From assembly GCA_022865525.1 (NCBI GenBank), contig JALHSV010000440.1, forward strand, positions 1 through 13,420: a stretch of 13,420 bases of DNA. Reading direction: 5' to 3'. Shown in pieces: positions 1-7,171 of this stretch. The position numbers were made by a program, and so were the translations under genes. This DNA is from Thermodesulfovibrionales bacterium (GTDB taxonomy: Bacteria; Nitrospirota; Thermodesulfovibrionia; Thermodesulfovibrionales; SM23-35). Positions within the stretch are counted from its first letter, which is position 1; every line of letters begins with the position of its first letter. The notes under the pieces were generated by a model, which saw only the letters and a program-made list of their open reading frames with translations, ran no database searches and was not told where the DNA came from.

Positions 1-710
1 AAAGGCGGTGTATCCTTTTAAGTTGAACTCGAAATCAACAAAAGAAAGGAGACACCACCATGGGAAAGGGTAGCACTGAGACGGTGAAACCGTCAAGAGC
101 AACGTATGAGGTATTGGAGGAGATGGTTCGAGTAAAGGTTCAAGAATACATCCAGGACATATTGGAGGAAGAAGTCGAGTCATTTCTGGGAAGGAAGAAA
201 TCTGAGAGACTCACGATAGTCGATGGAACACCTGGATATTGGAACGGCCACGGGAAACCGAAGAAGTTCTCCGTAATGAATGGAACGATCACCGTCCGTC
301 GCCCTCGTGTAAGGGAGACGGAGGAGCGATTTGAAAGTAAAATAATCCCTTTTTTCAAACGTCGGTCAAAAGAAGTAGGACACCTGCTACCGGAGCTCTA
401 CCTGCACGGGCTGGCAAAGGGAGATTTTGAATTGGCGCTCCGGGGATTATTGGGCGAGGGGGCGCCGTTGTCAGCCTCATCGATAGATCGGCTGAAGGCG
501 AAATGGCAGCGGGAGTATGCGGAATGGAAACAACTGGATATGTCGAAACTCGAAGTAGTCTATCAGTGGGCAGATGGGATATATGTAAAGGCAGGGCTTG
601 AGAAAGACAAGGCTGCGCTTCTCATAATTATTGGAGCTCTTATGGGTATGGTCATAGGGTCAGGTCTATTTTGTTTGCATAAAAGGAAAGGGGGACGAGT
701 ACCTTTATAA
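1..710 (+). mobile_element. Remnant of an IS256-family insertion sequence
   Basis: The first 59 bases look like the untranslated left end of an IS256-type element: they lead straight into the transposase, with a Shine-Dalgarno sequence (AAAGGAGA, 44-51) before the ATG at 60. The transposase reading loses similarity to its family near position 640, so the right part of the element is missing. I could not recognise a right terminal inverted repeat or a target duplication, so the right boundary near 710 is only the end of the open frame. The left boundary may lie before the window. Confidence 0.55.
60..710 (+). pseudogene. IS256-family (Mutator-like) transposase, truncated
   Basis: Seen: a 216-residue frame whose first ~194 residues read like the N-terminal part of IS256-family DDE transposases, including ESFLGR (40-45), GYWNGHGKPK (59-68), a TVRRPR segment (78-83) and the block WADGIYVKAGLE (170-181). 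Known: IS256 transposases are about 400 residues and cut and join DNA using a D-D-E triad. The first Asp is D172 in WADG. Everything after IIIGAL (about residue 194) is replaced by 22 unrelated residues, so the second Asp and the Glu are absent and the protein cannot be catalytic. Neither other forward frame after 636 restores the family sequence, which argues for deletion or a recombined junction rather than a simple frameshift. Neighbouring plus-strand genes are also broken or accessory, consistent with a decayed insertion. Confidence 0.85.
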
Positions 711-717
711 AACATAA

Positions 718-861
718 CCACAAAATTCTTATACTTTCTCATTCTCCGGTTTGGAGACTGGGGAATCCGGAAAGACACTGGATGCCCGATTAAGAGCTTC
801 GGGCATAACGGTCAAAGCAGTTGAATATGCCTTTATTAATATGAGGGGGGAGAATTTATGA
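718..861 (+). pseudogene. 3' fragment of an unidentified gene
   Basis: Frame 718-861 is open after a stop at 715-717 and encodes about 47 residues, ending TVKAVEYAFINMRGENL. I do not recognise it. Its TGA (859-861) overlaps the ATG (858-860) of the following CopG-like gene as ATGA, a translational-coupling arrangement that random sequence would rarely give. I therefore infer that it is the tail of a real first gene of a two-gene operon, whose 5' part was lost when the insertion-sequence remnant arrived. If the downstream gene is an antitoxin, the lost gene could have been its toxin, but the residues left do not resemble BrnT or RelE tails. It could also be non-coding. Confidence 0.35.
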
Positions 862-1097
862 AGAGCAGAATAAAATATACTGATGAACCGATGGGCAAAC
901 TGAGAGTCGTGAAAAATTATCTGCCACCACCGGACAAGTTGGTGCTGAAAGAAGAAAATGTGAAGGTTACAATTTCCCTGAAAAAATCTAGTGTTGAATT
1001 TTTCAAGGGAGAGGCAAAAAAACATCGTACATCATATCAAAAAATGATAAGACAAGTTATCGACTGGTACACTTCCTATTATAAAAAGAGCGCCTAA
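858..1097 (+). CDS. CopG/ribbon-helix-helix-type antitoxin-like protein (BrnA-like)
   Basis: A 79-residue protein. The N-terminal ~34 residues (KYTDEPMGKLRVVKNYLPPP) are followed by a typical ribbon-helix-helix half: strand VKVTISLKK (35-43) and two helices through SSVEFFKGEAKKHRTSYQ and KMIRQVIDWYTSYYKK. Known: such CopG/BrnA-like proteins bind DNA as dimers and commonly serve as antitoxin and autorepressor of a type II toxin-antitoxin pair. An extremely purine-rich Shine-Dalgarno (GGGGGGAG, 845-852) lies 5 bases before the ATG, and the gene overlaps the preceding broken frame by ATGA. No toxin gene follows within its strand, so this seems an orphan antitoxin left after loss of its partner. 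The family assignment is by pattern; a non-toxin-related regulator is possible. Confidence 0.7.
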   Translation: MKSRIKYTDEPMGKLRVVKNYLPPPDKLVLKEENVKVTISLKKSSVEFFKGEAKKHRTSYQKMIRQVIDWYTSYYKKSA

Positions 1098-1168
1098 TAC
1101 TTGGAACGCCACTTACTATGCAGTAGCATGTTTGCAAAATAATAATGTATTACGAATAGCAAACAAAA

Positions 1169-1546
1169 TCAAACCTGTTCCTCTTGTTCTGACTGATGAA
1201 CCCGAATTCGTCCAATTTCGACAATCCAAAGGTTTTTTTCTAATGACATCTTGGTGAGAGATTTCAAAAACTGATGAATTAGCTGTTCTAACAATGTCAT
1301 GCTGGGATTCTTCGGGATTCTAATAACAACTATACCAGCAGTTTTCGCCGGCGGGAATCGTGTGACATCTGAAAAATCCAGATCCAATGTAACAAGACAA
1401 CGCTGTTCAGTACAACATACTTCAAAAAGATGGTAGTCTGAACATCCCTGTAATTTTTGTCTTCTAACAGTTTCAACATCGTGCCCGGCAGTATGAAAGC
1501 ATTGTTGGGTTCGAGTGCCAAAATTCTCGTCAAGTTTGAATTTCAT
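1169..1546 (-). CDS. DUF5615 PIN-like domain protein (probable toxin partner)
   Basis: A 125-residue protein beginning MKFKLDENFG, the hallmark opening of DUF5615 (PIN-like) proteins, with further acidic positions D37 and LVTLDLDFSD (51-60; D55, D57, D60) that would line a PIN-type metal site. Known: PIN-like folds are often RNases, and DUF5615 genes are habitually paired with DUF433 genes in toxin-antitoxin-like modules; activity for most members is untested. Length fits the family (about 110-130). The start lies 6 bases after the stop of the DUF433 gene, so the two are surely co-transcribed and probably translationally coupled, since there is no clear Shine-Dalgarno of its own. The C-terminus is polar and Glu/Gln-rich (HQSEQEEQV). 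A nuclease role is inference from family. Confidence 0.85.
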   Translation of the reverse strand: MKFKLDENFGTRTQQCFHTAGHDVETVRRQKLQGCSDYHLFEVCCTEQRCLVTLDLDFSDVTRFPPAKTAGIVVIRIPKNPSMTLLEQLIHQFLKSLTKMSLEKNLWIVEIGRIRVHQSEQEEQV

Positions 1547-1552
1547 TAATCA

Positions 1553-1795
1553 TCAAGTCGTTTCAGCTGGAACTTCCACATACCGTTCACGTGACATTTC
1601 TGCACCATAAGCTATGGCTGCTCGAACATCATCTTTTGTCAGTTGAGGATATTCTCCAATTACCTCCTTAATCGTCATCCCGCTGGCAAGGAAATCGAGA
1701 ATAAGGGATACCCAGATTCTCGTGCCCCGAATACAGGGTTTACCAAAGCAAACATTTGGATCAACAGATATACGATTAAGAAGCGGATGCATCAT
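1553..1795 (-). CDS. DUF433 domain protein (probable antitoxin of a DUF433/DUF5615 pair)
   Basis: An 80-residue protein with the DUF433 signature near the N-terminus: RISVDPNVCFGKPCIRGTRI (8-27), followed by a predicted winged/helix-turn-helix-like part (ILDFLASGMTIKEVIGEYPQLTKDDVRAAIAYG). Known: DUF433 proteins carry a helix-turn-helix-like fold and accompany PIN-like DUF5615 proteins, here encoded 6 bases downstream. A Shine-Dalgarno AGAGAGG (about 1802-1808) precedes the ATG; the second Met could also be the start. An extended -10 promoter (1827-1835) lies upstream, so the pair is transcribed on its own and not from comM. Together the two genes form an intact accessory module beside the decayed one at 60-1097. 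The antitoxin role is inferred from pairing only. Confidence 0.85.
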   Translation of the reverse strand: MMHPLLNRISVDPNVCFGKPCIRGTRIWVSLILDFLASGMTIKEVIGEYPQLTKDDVRAAIAYGAEMSRERYVEVPAETT

Positions 1796-1826
1796 AGTAG
1801 ACCTCTCTAAGCATCTTTTTACACAA

Positions 1827-1835
1827 AGTATATCA
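1827..1835 (-). promoter_or_regulatory. Extended -10 promoter of the DUF433/DUF5615 pair
   Basis: Read on the minus strand this is TGATATACT: an extended TGn followed by TATACT, five of six to the -10 consensus. No strong -35 is seen 16-18 bases upstream, which is usual for extended -10 promoters. The start site would be near 1820, giving a short leader carrying AGAGAGG just before the DUF433 start codon. Confidence 0.5.
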
Positions 1836-1860
1836 TAACTTATTTCTTTTTAAAGAAAAC

Positions 1861-3396
1861 TTAATATACCCCTCTGTCTAATGTCCGGTACTGAATTGCC
1901 TCTGCAATGTGATGGGACGCGATATCTTCTGAAGCCTCAAGATCGGCAATGGTGCGGGATACTTTCAATATCCTTGTGTAAGCCCTTGCAGAAAGTCCGA
2001 GCTTCTGCATGGCTGTGTCAAGAAGAGTCTGTGCATCAGGCCTGAGGGTGCAGTATTTCTTGATATGCCTTGTCTTCATCTGCCCGTTCGCATATATCTT
2101 TTTATCATTCTTAAACCGCTCAAGCTGCATATCACGCGCAGCAACTACCCTTTTCCTTATATCTTCTGACTGCTCTCCCGAATACTGATTCGATAACTCC
2201 TTATACGGTACCGCAGGGACTTCTATATGGATGTCAATCCTGTCCAGCAGTGGACCAGAGACCTTATACCGGTAACGGTGTACCTGTCCGGGTGTGCAGG
2301 TACACTGATGACGGTTGTCTCCAAAATATCCGCACGGGCAGGGATTCATGGCGCTCACAAGCATGAAAGACGAGGGATACGTTATTGATGCTACTGCCCT
2401 TGATACGGTTACATCTCCGTTTTCGAGCGGCTGTCGTAAAACCTCGAGCACATTCCGTTTGAATTCCGGCAGTTCATCCAGGAACAGAACGCCGTTATGG
2501 GCAAGGCTTACTTCTCCCGGTTTAGGAATTTGGCCGCCGCCTATTAAAGCAACATCCGATATCGTATGGTGCGGACAACGGAATGGCCTTATGGCAAGCA
2601 ATGATTCCCCATTTCTGAGCAATCCGGCAACACTGTGTATCCTTGTAGTCTCAAGGGCCTCATCGAATGTCATCCCCGGCAGGATCGTCGGAAGTCTTTT
2701 CGCGAGCATGGTTTTGCCAGAACCAGGGGGGCCGATCATCAGGATGTTGTGGCCTCCGGCAGCGGCAACTTCAAAAGACCTTTTTGCATGTTCCTGCCCT
2801 TTGACATCGATAAAATTGTCTTCGTAGACCGAACTCTCTCTCATTGCAGAATGAACGTCAACCTCAAAAGGCCTCTGTGCTTTGCTATCTTGTAAAAAAG
2901 TGAGAACATCCGGCAGACTCTTGATTCCAAAAATAGATACTTCCTTTACTACCGCTGCCTCAGGTGCATTTTCTTCAGGAAGGATGATACCCTTGAGGCC
3001 GAGTTCACGCGCCTTGATTGCCATGGAAAGGGAACCCCTCACAGGTTTTATTGAGCCATTCAGGGAGAGCTCACCGGTAAAGAGATATCCTTCAACGACA
3101 GACAATTCAAGCACGCCTTCCGCCATGATAATCCCGATCGCGATGGGAAGATCAAACGATGACCCCTCCTTCTTTAGATCAGCAGGAGCAAGATTGACCG
3201 TGATCTGTTTGAGCGGAAAATGGAAGCCGATATTTTTAAGGGCAGCCCTTACCCGGTCCTTTGATTCCTTTACTGCCGTATCAGGCAGCCCTACCATCGA
3301 AAAATGCGGGAGTCCCCTCGATGTTATGTCCACTTCAACCTCTACTAAATGGGCATCAATCCCTATGATACTTGCACTCAGAATCTTAGATAGCAT
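1861..3396 (-). CDS. comM: YifB/ComM family Mg-chelatase-like AAA+ ATPase
   Basis: A 511-residue protein of normal family length. The N-terminal ChlI/Lon-like domain (about 1-170, with HFSMVGLPDTAVKESKDRVR at 31-50) is followed by an AAA+ core: Walker A GPPGSGKT (222-229), Walker B VLFLDE (303-308), a Cys cluster NPCPCG...CTCTP (C353, C355, C365, C367) that may bind metal, and arginine-finger region LLDRIDIH (383-390). A C-terminal Mg-chelatase helical domain covers about 430-511 (LGLSARAYTRILKVSRTIADLE). Known: ComM is a hexameric helicase that promotes branch migration during integration of transforming DNA in Vibrio and Haemophilus; orthologues are widespread in bacteria. It diverges from gyrA. 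No Shine-Dalgarno precedes the ATG; a promoter ends 8 bases before it, suggesting a leaderless message. A palindromic site shared with the XRE regulator's promoter covers the start codon. Confidence 0.93.
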   Translation of the reverse strand: MLSKILSASIIGIDAHLVEVEVDITSRGLPHFSMVGLPDTAVKESKDRVRAALKNIGFHFPLKQITVNLAPADLKKEGSSFDLPIAIGIIMAEGVLELSVVEGYLFTGELSLNGSIKPVRGSLSMAIKARELGLKGIILPEENAPEAAVVKEVSIFGIKSLPDVLTFLQDSKAQRPFEVDVHSAMRESSVYEDNFIDVKGQEHAKRSFEVAAAGGHNILMIGPPGSGKTMLAKRLPTILPGMTFDEALETTRIHSVAGLLRNGESLLAIRPFRCPHHTISDVALIGGGQIPKPGEVSLAHNGVLFLDELPEFKRNVLEVLRQPLENGDVTVSRAVASITYPSSFMLVSAMNPCPCGYFGDNRHQCTCTPGQVHRYRYKVSGPLLDRIDIHIEVPAVPYKELSNQYSGEQSEDIRKRVVAARDMQLERFKNDKKIYANGQMKTRHIKKYCTLRPDAQTLLDTAMQKLGLSARAYTRILKVSRTIADLEASEDIASHHIAEAIQYRTLDRGVY

Positions 3397-3407
3397 ATGC
3401 TTAAATT
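3391..3407. promoter_or_regulatory. Putative operator, site C (comM start)
   Basis: TAGCATATGCTTAAATT on the plus strand. It overlaps the predicted comM transcription start and ATG, where a bound repressor would block initiation. The core AGCATATGCT is a palindrome, and CATATGCTTAAATT (3394-3407) is identical to the sequence upstream of the XRE regulator gene (minus strand, 7906-7893). Its centre also matches the perfect palindrome at 7207-7220. Confidence 0.45.
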
Positions 3408-3434
3408 ATATTTTTAAACTGGTACAAAAAGCAA
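3405..3434 (-). promoter_or_regulatory. Promoter of comM-like gene, apparently leaderless
   Basis: On the minus strand, TTGCTT (3434-3429) is followed after 18 bases by a perfect TATAAT (3410-3405). Only 8 bases (TTAAGCAT) separate the -10 from the ATG at 3396-3394, so transcription should begin at or within a base or two of the start codon. The absence of any Shine-Dalgarno agrees. The gyrA promoter reads outward from the same stretch. Confidence 0.6.
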
Positions 3435-3436
3435 TA

Positions 3437-3445
3437 TGGTAAAAT
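3437..3445 (+). promoter_or_regulatory. Extended -10 promoter of gyrA
   Basis: TGGTAAAAT: an extended TGn motif joined to TAAAAT, five of six to consensus. A start near 3452 would leave a leader of about 26 bases containing the Shine-Dalgarno AAAGGAGA (3466-3473). The -35 region is weak. It lies back to back with, and partly overlaps, the comM promoter. Confidence 0.4.
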
Positions 3446-3477
3446 AATGTTTGTCTTTATTTCGTAAAGGAGATTCA

Positions 3478-5886
3478 ATGGCCAAGGTACCTATAAGCAT
3501 AGAAGAAGAAATGAAAGGTTCTTACCTTGATTACGCGATGAGCGTCATCATCGGAAGGGCACTTCCGGAAGTCAGAGATGGCTTGAAACCTGTCCAGAGG
3601 CGGATTCTGTATGCAATGTTCAGGGAAGGCCTCCTGCCGAGCAGGAAATATTCCAAATCAGCCGGTGTTGTCGGCGAGGTCTTAAAGAAATACCATCCGC
3701 ACGGCGACACAGCAGTTTATGATGCGCTTGTCAGACTTGCGCAGGACTTCAACATGCGGTATCCGCTCGTCGACGGTCAGGGCAACTTTGGATCTGTTGA
3801 CGGAGACCCGGCTGCTGCCTACCGGTATACAGAAGCACGGCTTGCAGCAATTGCAGAGGAACTGCTTGCTGATATAGATAAGAATACCGTTGATTTTATT
3901 CCGAATTTTGACGAAACAACCGAGGAACCAATCGTTCTTCCCTCAAGGGTTCCGAATTTAATCGTCAATGGCTCATCCGGCATAGCTGTTGGTATGGCTA
4001 CAAACGTACCACCTCATAATCTGGGCGAGATTATTGATGGACTTGTGCGGCTTATCGACAATCCCGACGCAACCTTAAAAGACTTAATGTCGCATATAAA
4101 AGGACCAGATTTCCCGACCGGGGGAATCATTCACGGAGTTGATGGAATTATACAGGCATACAATGAAGGGAAAGGACTTATTAAAGTCAGGGCAAAGGCA
4201 AGGATTGAGCGCGAACACAGGGGAGGCGAAAACATCATTATAACGGAGCTCCCGTATCAGGTGAATAAGGCGCGCCTGATTGAAAAGATGGCAGAGTTGG
4301 TTCGGGAAAAAACCATTGAAGGGATATCCGAACTCAGAGATGAGTCTGACAGGGATGGGATAAGGGTTGTGCTTGAGCTGAAAAGAGGTGAGATGGCGCA
4401 GGTTATCTTGAATAATCTTTATAAACATACACAGATGGAGACAACGTTTGGGATTATCATGCTTGCTCTCGTCAATGGTCAGCCAAGAATACTTTCGTTA
4501 AGGAGACTGCTCAGTCACTTCCTGCAGCACAGGCGGGATGTCGTTCTCAGAAGAACCCGTTTTGAACTGAGAAAAGCAGAAGAGCGGGCGCATATTCTTG
4601 AAGGACTGAAGATCGCGCTTGATCATCTCGATGCAATAATAGCCCTCATTAGGAGTTCGAAGACGCCTGAAGAGGCAAGAACCGGCTTAATGAGGGATTT
4701 CCCCTTAACAGAAATACAGGCTCAGGCCATCCTCGACATGAAACTCCAGAGGCTGACCGGTCTTGAGAGAGAAAAGATCATCAAGGAATATGCCGATACA
4801 CTCAAGGAAATAGCGAGGCTAAAGGAAATCCTTGAAAACGAAGCTCTCGTTTCCCATATTGTTAAGGATGAACTGCTCGAGATAAGGAACAGATATACCG
4901 ATGAAAGAAAAACAGAGATTACATCAGAAACAAAAGAAATAACCATGGAAGACCTGATAACCGATGAGGAAATGGTTATAACCTTGTCGCATCAAGGCTA
5001 TATAAAGAGGAATCCTTTGAGCGCTTACAGGAGCCAGAGAAGGGGAGGAAAGGGTCTCATTGGCATGGAGACAAAAGAAGAGGATTTTGTGAACGAACTC
5101 TTCATAGGTGCAACCCATGATTATATGCTCTTCTTTTCCAATCTTGGACGGTTGTACTGGCTGAAGATCTACCAGATACCCGAAGCAGGACGGGCTGCCA
5201 AAGGCAAAGCACTGGTCAATCTTCTTGCACTGTCAGAGGGAGAGAGGATTACAACAGCCCTCCCTGTCCGCAATTTCAAGGAAGGATTTCTTGTAACGTT
5301 CACAAAGAAGGGAACGGTCAAGAAAACAGCCCTCGAGGAATACAGCAACCCGCGGGGAAAGGGGATAATTGCTGTCACGCTTGAAGAAGGGGATGAGCTC
5401 ATTTCCGTCAGAAAGACGGACGGCAAAAGCGATCTTATCATAGGGACCAAAAAAGGCCTTTCAATCCGGTTCAATGAGGAAGATGTTCGTGACATGGGTC
5501 GGACTGCAAAGGGCGTGAGGGGGATAAGACTCAGAAAGGGAGACGAGGTTGTCTCTGCCGAAGTGGCAGGGGAAAAGACAGCAATTCTCACCGTAACAGA
5601 AAAGGGGTTGGGAAAGCGGTCAAAGATCGAGGAATATCCTGTTCAGAGTCGTGGCGGGAAAGGCGTCATATCCATTAAAATCATCGATAGAGGGGGGAAA
5701 GCGGTCGGACTCATGCAGGTTCGGGATGAGGATGAGGTGGTCATGATAACCAGTTCAGGAAAACTCATAAGAACCCTTGCAGGGAACATATCATTGCACG
5801 GAAGAAATACGCAGGGCGTAAAACTCATGGACGTAGAAGGTGATGATAAGATCGTGAGTATCGGGAAGGTTGCTGAAAGGGATTGA
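3478..5886 (+). CDS. gyrA: DNA gyrase subunit A
   Basis: GyrA cleaves and rejoins DNA; with GyrB it introduces negative supercoils using ATP. I start at ATG 3478 (MAKVPISIEEEM), 5 bases after the GGAG of AAAGGAGA, rather than the open TTG at 3451; this gives 802 residues. The catalytic Tyr is Y117 in AAAYRYTEAR. The quinolone-determining region reads KYHPHGDTAVYD (71-82): Thr78 stands at the E. coli Ser83 position and Asp82 at Asp87. Exit-gate and coiled-coil regions follow (about 330-500), then the C-terminal beta-pinwheel opened by the GyrA box QRRGGKG (520-526). That box, absent from typical ParC, identifies gyrase rather than topoisomerase IV. The pinwheel repeats contain related motifs, for example SRGGKGVI near 725. 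There is no long acidic tail. gyrB is not adjacent. Confidence 0.97.
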   Translation: MAKVPISIEEEMKGSYLDYAMSVIIGRALPEVRDGLKPVQRRILYAMFREGLLPSRKYSKSAGVVGEVLKKYHPHGDTAVYDALVRLAQDFNMRYPLVDGQGNFGSVDGDPAAAYRYTEARLAAIAEELLADIDKNTVDFIPNFDETTEEPIVLPSRVPNLIVNGSSGIAVGMATNVPPHNLGEIIDGLVRLIDNPDATLKDLMSHIKGPDFPTGGIIHGVDGIIQAYNEGKGLIKVRAKARIEREHRGGENIIITELPYQVNKARLIEKMAELVREKTIEGISELRDESDRDGIRVVLELKRGEMAQVILNNLYKHTQMETTFGIIMLALVNGQPRILSLRRLLSHFLQHRRDVVLRRTRFELRKAEERAHILEGLKIALDHLDAIIALIRSSKTPEEARTGLMRDFPLTEIQAQAILDMKLQRLTGLEREKIIKEYADTLKEIARLKEILENEALVSHIVKDELLEIRNRYTDERKTEITSETKEITMEDLITDEEMVITLSHQGYIKRNPLSAYRSQRRGGKGLIGMETKEEDFVNELFIGATHDYMLFFSNLGRLYWLKIYQIPEAGRAAKGKALVNLLALSEGERITTALPVRNFKEGFLVTFTKKGTVKKTALEEYSNPRGKGIIAVTLEEGDELISVRKTDGKSDLIIGTKKGLSIRFNEEDVRDMGRTAKGVRGIRLRKGDEVVSAEVAGEKTAILTVTEKGLGKRSKIEEYPVQSRGGKGVISIKIIDRGGKAVGLMQVRDEDEVVMITSSGKLIRTLAGNISLHGRNTQGVKLMDVEGDDKIVSIGKVAERD

Positions 5887-5932
5887 TTCCCCTTATACCC
5901 TAACTATTCATAGCGAACGCTGTTCCAATGGT

Positions 5933-5998
5933 TGTCATTCCCGCTTGGCGGGAATCCATCTCTAAGCAAAGAAAGATTCTGGCCAAGCCAGAATGACA
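5933..5998. repeat. Nested palindromic intergenic repeat
   Basis: Two 24-base arms (5933-5956 and 5975-5998) are inverted copies differing only by paired changes, separated by 18 bases. Each arm is itself a palindrome: ATTCCCGC-TTG-GCGGGAAT and ATTCTGGC-CAAG-CCAGAAT. The outer ends are TGTCATTC and GAATGACA. Families of such repeats beginning TGTCATTC are common between genes in many bacterial genomes. Here it lies between the converging gyrA and GTPase genes, where the RNA hairpins could also end transcription from either side, though no T-run follows. It resembles a non-autonomous, REP- or MITE-like element. Confidence 0.8.
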
Positions 5999-6004
5999 GA
6001 ATTG

Positions 6005-6031
6005 AAGATCTCAGAAAATTTTTGAGATCTT
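6005..6031. terminator. Possible bidirectional terminator or hairpin
   Basis: AAGATCTCA (6005-6013) is inverted as TGAGATCTT (6023-6031), with a 9-base A/T-rich loop GAAAATTTT. It lies 34 bases beyond the GTPase stop on the minus strand and past gyrA on the plus strand. There is no clean T-run on either side, so a Rho-independent role is only possible. Confidence 0.35.
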
Positions 6032-6064
6032 TGAGGATTTATAACATAAAACTGCAGCATTTCC

Positions 6065-7057
6065 TTATGCATTGAGTTCGACAATATCCCTGTCTTTTAA
6101 GATGTGGTTTTTCTCCACCCGCTGGCCATCGAATTTTGCAGAACCCCAAACGCGTGCGTATTTCAAATGAAAGAGGAAATCCTTATGAATAAAGCTTGCA
6201 AGGTCAATGATTGTTGAGCCTTTTGGTATAGTAAACGGGGTTGAAATGTCGGGTTCTTTCCCCGGGGGTTTGGAGTAAACCCTGATGATCTCCGACACTT
6301 CAAAGAGCGCTCTTTTCAGTTCCTCGAGATTTTCTTTTTTCAGGGCTGACACAGCAATGCACTGATAGAGATGCCTATATTTCGTTTCAAGCTTGAAGAA
6401 ATCGTCTTCCATCCTCACAAGGTCAATTTTGTTTGCAGCGACAAGCGTTCTCTTGAATACCCCGACAGGAACTTTGTCCGATGATTTCCGTATTTCAGTT
6501 CTTGTTCTTAGATGAATATTCCATCGGTCAAGCTGATCAATGAGCAGTTCTGCCTGGATATCAGGGTCTTCTGTCAAATCAATGACAAGGAGCATGGCAT
6601 CAGCGTACCGCAGGATACCTGATACCCATCCATCTGTGGCTTCATTGCCTATCGGTGGGAGATCCACGAGCTGAAATTGGATATCCTCGAAAGGCATCAT
6701 GCCGGGTAAAGGGACAAGTGTTGAGAGCGGATAGTCTGCAATTACTGGATTGGCATTTGTAAGGCATGCGAGCAGGGAAGATTTCCCGGAGTTCGGGACC
6801 CCAACCAGTGCTATTTGGACTGCACCTTCTTTCTGCACTACATACCGGTCACCCCTGCCTCCTTTTTTCTTGCTTGCTGCCTCCTTTCTGAGTTGGGAGA
6901 GCCTCCTCCGTAAATCAGCTCTCAGTTTGTCCGTTCCCTTGTGTTTCGGGATAGTGGATAACAGGTCTTCAAGGGCGGCGATTTTTTCTGAAGGTGTACC
7001 TGCCTGCTTGAATCTCTTTTCAGCTTCAAAATATTCAGGCGGAAGATTGGCCGGCAT
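6065..7057 (-). CDS. DRG/Obg-like GTPase with C-terminal TGS domain
   Basis: A 330-residue P-loop GTPase. A basic N-terminal helical region (1-72, ending KKKGGRGDR) precedes G1 GVPNSGKS (86-93), the switch-I region YPLSTLVPLPGMM (109-121; candidate G2 Thr113), G3 DLPP (132-135), G4 NKID (209-212), G5 SAL (237-239) and a TGS domain (about 273-330: FTIPKGSTIIDLASFIHKDF...DRDIVELNA). This arrangement matches the DRG/Rbg branch of the Obg family, known in archaea and eukaryotes as ribosome-associated GTPases; bacterial stand-alone members are poorly studied. Two oddities: the usual DxPG/DxxG of G3 is DLPP, and the insert typical of DRG is altered. A TATAAT with an extended TGn ends 5 bases before the ATG, so the message is probably leaderless. 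It sits downstream of the putative small RNA and converges with gyrA. Confidence 0.88.
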   Translation of the reverse strand: MPANLPPEYFEAEKRFKQAGTPSEKIAALEDLLSTIPKHKGTDKLRADLRRRLSQLRKEAASKKKGGRGDRYVVQKEGAVQIALVGVPNSGKSSLLACLTNANPVIADYPLSTLVPLPGMMPFEDIQFQLVDLPPIGNEATDGWVSGILRYADAMLLVIDLTEDPDIQAELLIDQLDRWNIHLRTRTEIRKSSDKVPVGVFKRTLVAANKIDLVRMEDDFFKLETKYRHLYQCIAVSALKKENLEELKRALFEVSEIIRVYSKPPGKEPDISTPFTIPKGSTIIDLASFIHKDFLFHLKYARVWGSAKFDGQRVEKNHILKDRDIVELNA

Positions 7058-7062
7058 ACTTC

Positions 7063-7071
7063 ATTATATCA
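7063..7071 (-). promoter_or_regulatory. Extended -10 promoter of the TGS GTPase, apparently leaderless
   Basis: Minus strand TGATATAAT: TGn plus a perfect TATAAT. Only 5 bases (GAAGT) separate it from the ATG at 7057-7055, so the transcript should begin at about the start codon. No Shine-Dalgarno is seen. No good -35 is evident, as often with extended -10 promoters. Confidence 0.5.
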
Positions 7072-7132
7072 GGGTATTTCAGGACGGGGAAACGAATTGA
7101 TGTTTTCAGCATCTCAGTTCTTCGTTGTAATG

Positions 7133-7171
7133 AAAAAAGATAGTGACAGAAGCTGAGCTCCTGCCACTATC
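7133..7171 (-). terminator. Intrinsic terminator
   Basis: On the minus strand GATAGTG (7171-7165) pairs with CACTATC (7145-7139); the stem extends past one mismatch by CAG/CTG and is followed at once by six T (7138-7133). This is a classic Rho-independent terminator. It can end the putative small RNA starting near 7213, and also read-through from the regulator gene that stops at 7260. Confidence 0.8.

Noticed and set aside
2315..3442. Long plus-strand open frames opposite comM
   Set aside because: They are antisense shadows; the minus strand carries the full AAA+ protein, and the plus frames have no recognisable domain or start signal.
3451..3477. An upstream TTG start for gyrA adding nine residues
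   Set aside because: The ATG at 3478 has a well-placed Shine-Dalgarno inside that stretch and gives the usual GyrA N-terminus.
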